Positions 30,669 through 37,913 of a stretch of 64,000 bases of DNA are shown here, in pieces. Source of the stretch: Chiayiivirga sp. (GTDB taxonomy: Bacteria; Pseudomonadota; Gammaproteobacteria; Xanthomonadales; Xanthomonadaceae); the NCBI GenBank assembly GCA_022647565.1, contig JALCLA010000003.1, forward strand, positions 372,001-436,000, read 5' to 3'. Every line of letters begins with the position of its first letter. Position 1 is the first letter of the stretch. A program made the position numbers and the translations under genes. The notes under the pieces were generated by a model. The model saw only the letters and a list, made by a program, of their open reading frames with translations, did no database searches and had not been told where the DNA came from.

Positions 30669-33098
30669 CTATTCGCTGCGCAGCGCGTCGCTGGGACGCA
30701 GTCGCAGGATGCGCAGCAGCGGTGCGCCGGCGGCAAGCACGGCCATCAGCACGAAGGCGAGCAGGACCACAGCGAGGGCAGCCGCATCGAATCCACCGAG
30801 TCCACCCAGGACCTGCCCCACCACCATGGCCGCGCCCTGCCCCATCGCCACGCCGAGCAAGGTTCCCGGCACGACCCACCACAGCAAGCCGCGACCCACC
30901 TGCGACGCAATGCGCGCGCCGGGAGCACCCAGGGCCATGCGCACGCCGAACTCACGGCGACGACTGGCCACCTGGAATGCGAGCACGCCGTACAACCCGG
31001 TGGCGGCCAGGATCAGGGCCAGCACGCCGAGCGCGCTGGCCGCGCCACCCAGGACCAGTTGCGGCAGGATCGACAGGTGCGTTGCCTGTTCGAACGAACC
31101 CAGGCGCGGGGCCGGCAGGCCGGGGAACTCGCCTTGCGCTTCGCGCTGCAAGGTCTCGCGCAGTTCGGCAGCCGGCAGGCGCGAGCGCAGGAACAGGGTG
31201 AACTCGCCGCGATCCCACTGAGGCGCGGCCAGGAATGCGAAACTGCTGCCTTCCTCGTTCAGGCTCGAATAGCGCCCATCCGGCACCACGCCGACGATGC
31301 GCACGGTCTCTGGCTCGTCTTCGCCGATCTCGAAGGACTTGCCCAGCACGTCGTCGGTGCCGAACAGGCGTTGCGCGAGACGGCGGTTCACCACCGCCAC
31401 CTTCTCGGCACTGGCGTCGTCGGTACGCTCGATACCGCGACCACGCACCGCGATGCCGACGGTGTCGAGGAAGCCTTCGCCTACGGTGTTGACCAGCAGG
31501 TCGTGGCCCTCGTCCTGCTGGCCCGGCAGGTGGGCATTTCCGAACGACATGCTGCTCATGGTGAGCGGCACGAGCGAGGCAAAGCCCGCCGCCTCGATTC
31601 CGGGCATTGCGCGCAGGCGATCTGCCAAACTTTCCATGCGCCCCGCTCCATCGCCGGAGGCGATCCCGAGCGGTTCGAGATCGAAATCGGCCATGCTCAC
31701 GTTCGCGAGGCGAAAACCGGTGTCCACGGTGGCCGATTGCTGCACGGCGCGCAGCACCAGCACCGCGAACAGCAACAGGCACACCGTCAGCGCGGCCTGC
31801 ACTGCAATCAGCACGCGCCGACCGCGCTGGCGCGGGGCCCGGCTCTCGCTGCCCTCGCGCAGGCTGGGCATCGTTCCTCGCACTGCGGCGGAAAGTTGCA
31901 GCGCCGGCCACAGGCCGAACAGCATGGCCACGCCCAGCGTGGTGGTCACGAGTGCCGCCACCACATAGCCATCGATCGCCAGCGAAAGATCCAGCGGTAC
32001 CGGCAGCGGCAACGACAGGGCATTGAGCAGGTTCCGCCCCACCCATGCCAGCAACAGCGCGAAAGCAGCTGCGGCCAGACCCACCAGCACCGCCTCGATC
32101 AGCAGTTGGCGCGTCAGGCGCGCGCGCCCCGCACCGAGCGCCGCACAAACCGCGAACTCGGCACGCCGGACCTGGCCGCGCGCCAGCATCACGCCGCCCA
32201 GATTGAAGCAGGCCAGCAGGATCACGGCCGCACACAGCCCGAGCAGCGCACCCGACAGACCGGCGATCACACCCCAGGCGAAGTTCGATACCGGACGCAA
32301 TGGCGCCACGTTCAGGGTGATGTCGGCATTGCTGTCCGGGAACGATCGAGCCAGCCGCGCCGCGATGCCATCGAGCTCGACCTGGGCGGCTTCGAGACTC
32401 ACGCCCGGCGCGAGTCGCGCGCCCAGCGACAGCCAGCGCGAGCCGCGCGACTCGCGGATGTCGTCCGTATGCATGTGCATGGCGGCCGCCATCGACAGGG
32501 GCATGTAGAAGTCCGGGACGTAACCGGCCAGATGCCCCTTGAACTCTGGGTCGGTGACGCCGATCAGGGTATAGCTGGCGCCGTTGATCATGACCTGGCT
32601 GCCCACGCGCCCTGCATCGCCCTCGAACCAGCGTTCGAAGGCGCGCTGGCTGGCCACCACGACCGGGTTGGCTCCGGGCGCACCGTCATGCTGCGATCCC
32701 AGCAGGTTCCCTTGTGCGGCGCGCACCCCGAGCGCTTCGAAATAGTCGCCGCTCACCAGTTGCGCCTGCCCGAGCTGCGCCTCCTCCGCACCCTGCACGT
32801 AAGCCGGTCCGATGCGATACGCGAACACTCGATCCAGGCTGCTGGCCTGCACCCGCAAGTCGAGGAAGTCCGGATAAGACGAACTGTCGAAGCCGCGCTC
32901 GCCCTGTCCGCGACCAATCTCCACCAGTGCCGCGGTCGGATGCACGCCGGGTGGATCGCGCAGCAGAAAGGTGTTGATCATCGAGAACACGAGGGTGGTA
33001 CAGGCCAGCCCCAGGCCCAGGGCCACCACGCCCAGCAGCAGGAAGCCGGGGCGCCGTGCCAGCGCGCGCACCGCGTGGCGCAGATCGTCGGAAATCAT
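30669..33098 (-). CDS. MacB/FtsX-type permease, ADOP-like (second in array)
   Basis: An 809-residue permease, N-terminus MISDDLRHAVRALARRP, first helix FLLLGVVALGLGLACTTLVF. The central motif near residue 293 is ACFNLGGVMLARGQVRRAEF. The C-terminus LLRILRLRPSDALRSE lacks the usual PARRA element, so it has diverged from its neighbours. It is separated by 8 bp from the first permease and by 0 bp from the third. The frame is intact throughout. It is assigned to the same export machine by position and fold only. Confidence 0.88.
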   Translation of the reverse strand: MISDDLRHAVRALARRPGFLLLGVVALGLGLACTTLVFSMINTFLLRDPPGVHPTAALVEIGRGQGERGFDSSSYPDFLDLRVQASSLDRVFAYRIGPAYVQGAEEAQLGQAQLVSGDYFEALGVRAAQGNLLGSQHDGAPGANPVVVASQRAFERWFEGDAGRVGSQVMINGASYTLIGVTDPEFKGHLAGYVPDFYMPLSMAAAMHMHTDDIRESRGSRWLSLGARLAPGVSLEAAQVELDGIAARLARSFPDSNADITLNVAPLRPVSNFAWGVIAGLSGALLGLCAAVILLACFNLGGVMLARGQVRRAEFAVCAALGAGRARLTRQLLIEAVLVGLAAAAFALLLAWVGRNLLNALSLPLPVPLDLSLAIDGYVVAALVTTTLGVAMLFGLWPALQLSAAVRGTMPSLREGSESRAPRQRGRRVLIAVQAALTVCLLLFAVLVLRAVQQSATVDTGFRLANVSMADFDLEPLGIASGDGAGRMESLADRLRAMPGIEAAGFASLVPLTMSSMSFGNAHLPGQQDEGHDLLVNTVGEGFLDTVGIAVRGRGIERTDDASAEKVAVVNRRLAQRLFGTDDVLGKSFEIGEDEPETVRIVGVVPDGRYSSLNEEGSSFAFLAAPQWDRGEFTLFLRSRLPAAELRETLQREAQGEFPGLPAPRLGSFEQATHLSILPQLVLGGAASALGVLALILAATGLYGVLAFQVASRRREFGVRMALGAPGARIASQVGRGLLWWVVPGTLLGVAMGQGAAMVVGQVLGGLGGFDAAALAVVLLAFVLMAVLAAGAPLLRILRLRPSDALRSE

Positions 33099-33106
33099 GT
33101 CGGGTC

Positions 33107-35581
33107 CTATTCGTAGCGCAGGGCAGCCAGGGGATCGACCCGCGTGGCGCGGCGCGCCGGCAGGTAACAGGAAAACATCGCGATTGCCGCGAGGAAAATC
33201 GCCACGCCGGTGAAGATCGCGGGGTCGCTGCCGCTCACGCCGAACAGTTGCGCGCGCATCGCCTGACCGCCAGCGAAGGCACCGATCAGGCCCAGCCCCA
33301 GGCCCACCACGGTGAGGATCGCGCCATGACGCAGGATCAGGCCGAGGATGTGGCCACGACCCGCGCCGATCGCCATGCGTACGCCCAACTCACTGGTGCG
33401 CTGTCCCACCGAATAGGCCAGCACGCCGTAGATGCCCAGGGCCGAGAGCACCAGCGCCACCGCCGCGAATGCACCCAGCAGCAACATCGGCGCGCGACGC
33501 CCGTTGAGCGAGATCGCGATGCGTTCGTCGAGGGTGCGGATGCCGAACAGCGGTTGCTCGGGATCGACCGCGAGGATGGCCTCGCGCATCGGTGCGATCA
33601 GCGTGGCGGGATCGGCCGCGGTCTTGAGCACGAAAGCACCACCGGACTGCGGCCACTGCCGGATCGGCCAATACAGCGTCTCCTTCTGCACCGACTCTTC
33701 CAGGCTGTTGTGCTTGATCGCGGGCACCACGCCGATCACCGTGGCCCAGTAGTCCGGGTCGCTCGGCTGGCCCTGCCCATCGGCGCGACTGATGCGCTTG
33801 CCGATCGGATCCTCGCCCTTGAAGTAGCGATCGGCCAGGCGCTGGTCGATGATCACCACGCGGCCGGATTCGAAATTGTCGGTAGGCGCGAACATGCGTC
33901 CACGCAGCAGCGGTATCGACATGGCCTTGAAGTACTGCTCGTCCACGAAGCGCTGCATGCCGTGGGGATTCACTTCACCATCGCCGGTTCCGAGGCCGTC
34001 GATGTTGTAGGAGCCCGACGAGTTGTTTCCGCTGAAGGGCAAGGACTGGATGAAGCTGGCCGTCGTCACGCCGGGCAAGGCGCGCAGCCGCGTCAGCGCC
34101 GCTTCGTAGAAGCCGGCTTCCGAGCCTTGGGTCGCATACTTCGCATCGGGCAAGGAGACATTCGCGGTCAGCACGTTCTGTGCGACGAAACCCGGGGCCT
34201 CGTCCTGCAGCCTCTGGAAGCTGCGCAGCATGAGTCCGGCACCGATCAGCAAGGTGGTTGCCAGTGCGATCTGCGCCACCACCAGCACGTTGCGCGAAGC
34301 GGCAGCGCGACGCCCGCCGGCGCCCAGGCGTCCGCCTTCCTTGATCACGTCGTTGATGTTCATGCGCAGCAGCGAATACATGGGAAGCAGCGCCGCCAGC
34401 AAACCGGCCACCAGGCTGGCGCCGAAGGCAAAGCCGAGCACGCTGCCATCGATGCGGATGTCGTAGTCGCTGGAGTAGGTTTCGATGCCCACCACCGGCA
34501 TCAAATCGATGCTCAGGTAGGCCAGGGCCAGGCCCAGTACGCCGCCAACTGCAGCCAGCAACATCGCGTCGATCAGCAACTGCCGTGCGATGCGCCAACG
34601 CGTGGCGCCCAGCGCATTGCGCACCGACAACTCCTTTTGCCGCGCCACCACGCGCGTCAGCATGAGGTTGGCAACGTTGGCGCAGGCGATCAGCAAGACC
34701 ATGCCGACGGCCGCCTGAAGCACCAGCAGCATCGGGCGATTCTCGCCGACGTTGCGATCGCGCAGGCTGATGGCACGACCGGTGAAGCCGGTGCGCTCGA
34801 TGAACTTGGCCGCGCCACCGTCGGACGCCTCGATCCGCGCCACGTTGCGCTGCACGATCTGGTCCATCTGCGCGTTCAGTTGGGCGATGCTCGCGCCGGG
34901 CTTGAGCCGGCCGAGCGAACCCGAGTACTCGTTTCCGCGCTCGTCATCGCTCTTCTGCGCCGCGCTGAACGCGAACGGCACCCAGAGCTGCATGTTGCGA
35001 TTCGGATAGCTGAAGCCTTCCGGCATTACGCCCTGTACCCGATACGGTTCGCCATTGAGGCGGATGTCACGTCCGACGAGGGAAGGGTCGCGGTTGTAGC
35101 GATTCACCCAGAGCGCATGCGACAGCAGCACGAATCGATCCTGGCCCGGCTGTGCCTGTTCCTCGCTGAACACCTGCCCCAGTGCCGGCCGCACCTGCAG
35201 CGTGCTGAACAACGAAGGCGTCGTCTTCAGCCCCATCAGGCGTTCGGGCGTGGCACCGCTCTCGGCCATGTTGAAGCTGGTGCCGGTGTACATGGCGATG
35301 TCTTCCAGCGCGGATGCCTGCTCGCGCCGGTCGAGGTAGTCCGGAATCGACGTACCAGCATTGTCCAGACCCATCTTCGGATAGGTGTTGTAGATGTCCA
35401 CGAGCCGCTCCCCGCCGGGATACGGCAACGGGCGCAGGTAGAGGCTGTGGATCACCGAGAAGATCGCGGTGTTGGCGCCGATGCCCAGGCCCAGGGTCAG
35501 GATCGCGACCAGGGCGAACATTGGCCGGGCCAGCATGGCGCGGAGCGCGTATCGCAGGTCTTGCATGAGATTGTTGAGCAT
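33107..35581 (-). CDS. MacB/FtsX-type permease, ADOP-like (first in array)
   Basis: An 824-residue permease with textbook ADOP features. It has an N-terminal amphipathic start (LMQDLRYALRAMLARPMF), first helix ALVAILTLGLGIGANTAIFS, central motif ACANVANLMLTRVVARQKEL near residue 298 and C-terminus LPARRATRVDPLAALRYE. Each half holds a periplasmic MacB-type core and an FtsX block. It is preceded by a 110-bp gap containing three GTAG-type REP hairpins that separates it from the first ATPase gene. It heads the run of six permeases and is probably the reference copy. Confidence 0.9.
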   Translation of the reverse strand: MLNNLMQDLRYALRAMLARPMFALVAILTLGLGIGANTAIFSVIHSLYLRPLPYPGGERLVDIYNTYPKMGLDNAGTSIPDYLDRREQASALEDIAMYTGTSFNMAESGATPERLMGLKTTPSLFSTLQVRPALGQVFSEEQAQPGQDRFVLLSHALWVNRYNRDPSLVGRDIRLNGEPYRVQGVMPEGFSYPNRNMQLWVPFAFSAAQKSDDERGNEYSGSLGRLKPGASIAQLNAQMDQIVQRNVARIEASDGGAAKFIERTGFTGRAISLRDRNVGENRPMLLVLQAAVGMVLLIACANVANLMLTRVVARQKELSVRNALGATRWRIARQLLIDAMLLAAVGGVLGLALAYLSIDLMPVVGIETYSSDYDIRIDGSVLGFAFGASLVAGLLAALLPMYSLLRMNINDVIKEGGRLGAGGRRAAASRNVLVVAQIALATTLLIGAGLMLRSFQRLQDEAPGFVAQNVLTANVSLPDAKYATQGSEAGFYEAALTRLRALPGVTTASFIQSLPFSGNNSSGSYNIDGLGTGDGEVNPHGMQRFVDEQYFKAMSIPLLRGRMFAPTDNFESGRVVIIDQRLADRYFKGEDPIGKRISRADGQGQPSDPDYWATVIGVVPAIKHNSLEESVQKETLYWPIRQWPQSGGAFVLKTAADPATLIAPMREAILAVDPEQPLFGIRTLDERIAISLNGRRAPMLLLGAFAAVALVLSALGIYGVLAYSVGQRTSELGVRMAIGAGRGHILGLILRHGAILTVVGLGLGLIGAFAGGQAMRAQLFGVSGSDPAIFTGVAIFLAAIAMFSCYLPARRATRVDPLAALRYE

Positions 35582-35594
35582 CGTGACCCCACTC

Positions 35595-35680
35595 GTAGAG
35601 CCGAACTTGCTCGGCTGTTCTGCTTCAGCGGAGCAAGCTCCGCTCTACGTTGACCCGAAGCGGAGCAAGCTCCGCTCTGC
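35595..35680. repeat. Cluster of three GTAG-type REP hairpins
   Basis: Copy 1 (35595-35616) starts GTAG and folds as AGCCGAAC/GCTCGGCT with one mismatch. Copy 2 (35627-35648) is inverted: its reverse complement is GTAG plus the perfect hairpin AGCGGAGCTTGCTCCGCT. Copy 3 (35659-35680) repeats the copy-2 hairpin in the same orientation but with GCAG instead of GTAG. GTAG-headed REPs are known from Stenotrophomonas and relatives. The cluster lies between the first ATPase and the first permease gene of the operon. Confidence 0.85.
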
Positions 35681-35691
35681 GGCGTGCCGCT

Positions 35692-36459
35692 TCACACCAC
35701 CACGCGATCGCGCGCCCGCGCGATCTGCGCGTCGAGGCGCTGGTCTTCTTCCTGACGCAGGCGGTGCAGGGTTTCCTCGTCCACCACGCGGCCGTCGAAC
35801 ATGAAGATCTTGCGCTGCGCGAAATCGGCATAGCGCGGGTCATGGGTGACCATGCAGATGGTGGAGCCGGCGCGATGCAGCTCATCCATCAGGGCCATGA
35901 CCGCTTCACCGTTCTTGGAATCGAGGTTTCCGGTGGGCTCGTCGGCGAGCAGGATGGATGGATCCCCGACCAGGGCTCGCGCCACCGCCACGCGTTGCTG
36001 CTGGCCACCGGAAAGCTGCGCCGGGTAATGCTTGAGCCGGTGCGCCATGCCGACGCGTTCCAGCGCCTGCTGCACCTTGTCGCGGCGTTCGGCCTTGCTC
36101 ACGCCGTCGCGGTAGGTGAGCGGCAACTCCACGTTCTCGAACACGGTGAGATCACCGATCAGGTTGAAGGCCTGGAAGATGAAGCCGATCTCGCGGTTGC
36201 GGATGCGGGCACGTTCGGACGCGCTGATGTCCTCCACGGCCGTGCCATTGAGGGTGTACTTGCCGCCAGTAGGCGTATCGAGCAAACCCAGGATCGAAAG
36301 CAGGGTGGACTTGCCGCAACCCGACGGTCCCGAGATCGAGACGTATTCGCCGCGGCGCAGGTCGAAATGCACGCCGGACAGCGCGTGGGTCTCCACCTCA
36401 TCGGTGTAGAAGACCTTGGTGATGTCGGACATGGCGATCAGGGCGGGCGTGGTGGTCAT
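35692..36459 (-). CDS. ABC transporter ATP-binding protein (MacB/LolD-type), first ATPase
   Basis: A 255-residue ATPase. Walker A is GPSGCGKST (44-52), the Q-loop FIFQAFNL, the signature LSGGQQQRVAVARAL and Walker [14 protein letters not shown], with the H-loop VTHDP. It ends in an acidic/basic helical tail (LHRLRQEEDQRLDAQIARAR), as seen in ATPases tied to MacB-like permeases. The ATG at 36459 was chosen over an upstream extension to 36546, which lies in the intergenic region after the adaptor gene. It is the second gene of the operon, 53 bp after the adaptor. Confidence 0.94.
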   Translation of the reverse strand: MTTTPALIAMSDITKVFYTDEVETHALSGVHFDLRRGEYVSISGPSGCGKSTLLSILGLLDTPTGGKYTLNGTAVEDISASERARIRNREIGFIFQAFNLIGDLTVFENVELPLTYRDGVSKAERRDKVQQALERVGMAHRLKHYPAQLSGGQQQRVAVARALVGDPSILLADEPTGNLDSKNGEAVMALMDELHRAGSTICMVTHDPRYADFAQRKIFMFDGRVVDEETLHRLRQEEDQRLDAQIARARDRVVV

Positions 36460-36512
36460 GTTGGGCTCTGTGGGTGGTTGTTCTTGATTCGTGACGCGTG
36501 GATGGCTCGTGC

Positions 36513-37766
36513 TCAATTCACTCGCAACCGGTCGTACTCGTCCCATTGCGAGGTGTCGGACAGGATGATCTGGTCGCCGGGCGCGAGGCCTTGCTGGATC
36601 TCGATCAGGTTCACCGAGGCGCGACCCAGCTTCACCGGCACGCGCTGGGCCAGGCCGGACTCGGCATCGAGCTTGAACAGGCGCACTTCACTCTCGGGCT
36701 GTCCGTAGGCGGGGCGGCCGACGTAGAGCACGTCGTCGAGGCGCTCGATCTGGATCGTGCCGTCCACGCTGAGATCGGGGCGTGCGCCGGGCGGAAGTTC
36801 GCCCTCCAGGTCGACGTCCACCAGTACCGTGCCGTTGAGCACGGCCGGATCGATGCGGATCACCTTGCCGGCTACCAGGCCGTTGCGCGTATCCACGCTC
36901 ACGCTCTGCCCGATGCTGACGTCCTTCACCTGGGTTTCGGGAATGCGCAACTCGGCCATCAGCACGTCGGGGCGCGCCACGCGCGCCAGGTTGATGCCGG
37001 CGGCCACCTGCTGCCCGGCTTCCACCGGCACCTGCTGCAACACGCCTGCGATGCGGGCGCGCACCTTCAAGCCATCGAGCTGGCGCGCACGCAGATCCGC
37101 GGTGCTGCGCAATTGATCGACGCGCGCATGCGTTGCGGCAAGCTGCGACTGCATGGTCTGGCCGAACTTGGCGACCCGTTCCTTCTCGATGTCGAGCCGG
37201 ATCTTGAGGCGATCCGATGCCAGTTCGCTGCGGCGGTACTGGATCTTCGGGATGATGCCCTTGGCCGCGAGTTCGGCCTCGGCCTCGGTCTGCAGCCGCG
37301 CCGATTCGTAATCCGCCTCCACGCCGGCGAGATTGGCCTTCTGGTCGAGCAGCTGGCTTTCCAGCGTCATGCGCTGCGCCGCCAGATCGGCCTCGGCCGC
37401 CACCAGTGCGGACTGCGCTGCGAGCTGGGTTTCCGCCACCTCCGGATTGCTCAGCTCAAGAATCACCGTGTCGGGTTCGACCACGGCGCCCGGCTTCACC
37501 ACGATGCGCTCCACCCGCGCCGGCGTCTCGGCGGCAATCCAGCGAATCTCCTTCGGCACCAGCAGGCCGGGTCCGCGCACCTCGCGCAGCATCTCGCCGC
37601 GCTTGACGCTGTCCAGCCACAGGCTTTCACGTTGCACCTGCGGCGCGGCGGCATCGAGCGTGGCGAGCCAGATGCCGAGGCCGATCATGGCCACGAGGCC
37701 CAGCCCGCCCCACATCATCTGCTTGCGGCGTTTCTTGAGTTTCAGGTCGGCGCGTTGGATATCCAT
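36513..37766 (-). CDS. HlyD-family periplasmic adaptor (membrane fusion protein)
   Basis: A 417-residue adaptor anchored by one N-terminal helix (about residues 18-36) after a basic cytoplasmic start (MDIQRADLKLKKRRKQ). A lipoyl/barrel-sandwich half (ARVERIVVKPGAVVEPDTVI) precedes a long coiled-coil hairpin (about 110-225, rich in Ala/Glu/Arg). The second lipoyl half (ARIAGVLQQVPVEAGQQVAAG), beta-barrel and membrane-proximal domain follow. It would link the inner-membrane permeases to an outer-membrane channel; no TolC gene is in the window. The ATG at 37766 matches the usual MDI start of this subgroup. A sigma-54 promoter lies only 12-27 bp upstream, predicting an almost leaderless mRNA. Confidence 0.92.
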   Translation of the reverse strand: MDIQRADLKLKKRRKQMMWGGLGLVAMIGLGIWLATLDAAAPQVQRESLWLDSVKRGEMLREVRGPGLLVPKEIRWIAAETPARVERIVVKPGAVVEPDTVILELSNPEVAETQLAAQSALVAAEADLAAQRMTLESQLLDQKANLAGVEADYESARLQTEAEAELAAKGIIPKIQYRRSELASDRLKIRLDIEKERVAKFGQTMQSQLAATHARVDQLRSTADLRARQLDGLKVRARIAGVLQQVPVEAGQQVAAGINLARVARPDVLMAELRIPETQVKDVSIGQSVSVDTRNGLVAGKVIRIDPAVLNGTVLVDVDLEGELPPGARPDLSVDGTIQIERLDDVLYVGRPAYGQPESEVRLFKLDAESGLAQRVPVKLGRASVNLIEIQQGLAPGDQIILSDTSQWDEYDRLRVN

Positions 37767-37777
37767 GGGCCGCACAA

Positions 37778-37793
37778 AGCAACTCCCATGCCA
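37778..37793 (-). promoter_or_regulatory. Sigma-54 promoter of the exporter operon
   Basis: On the minus strand TGGCATGGGAGTTGCT matches the sigma-54 consensus TGGCACGN4TTGCW at every conserved position except one (T for C after TGGCA), with exact -24/-12 spacing. Counting 12 nt from the GC puts +1 at about 37767-37766, i.e. at or one base before the adaptor start codon. Confidence 0.75.
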
Positions 37794-37826
37794 CCCGGAA
37801 AACTCAGTTCAACTGATTGATTTTCA

Positions 37827-37890
37827 AATCGAACGCACGAAACACGGACGCGATCGTTCGATTCCGGACAGTCGCATCGCGCAATCGAAC
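37827..37890. promoter_or_regulatory. Three AATCGAAC-type sites upstream of the sigma-54 promoter
   Basis: AATCGAAC occurs at 37827-37834 and 37883-37890, with its inverse GTTCGATT at 37856-37863 between them. The steps are about 28 bp. The sites lie roughly 35-110 bp upstream of the -24 box, where sigma-54 activators bind. They are candidate binding sites of the cluster's own response regulator. Confidence 0.5.
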
Positions 37891-37913
37891 ACCGCTCGCC
37901 CTGGTACCCCGCC

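Noticed and set aside
29748-33116. Plus-strand open frame of more than 1100 codons opposite the permease genes
   Set aside because: Composition is His/Gln/Arg-rich without domains. It is the antisense of permeases with clear motifs; long shadows are expected at this GC content.
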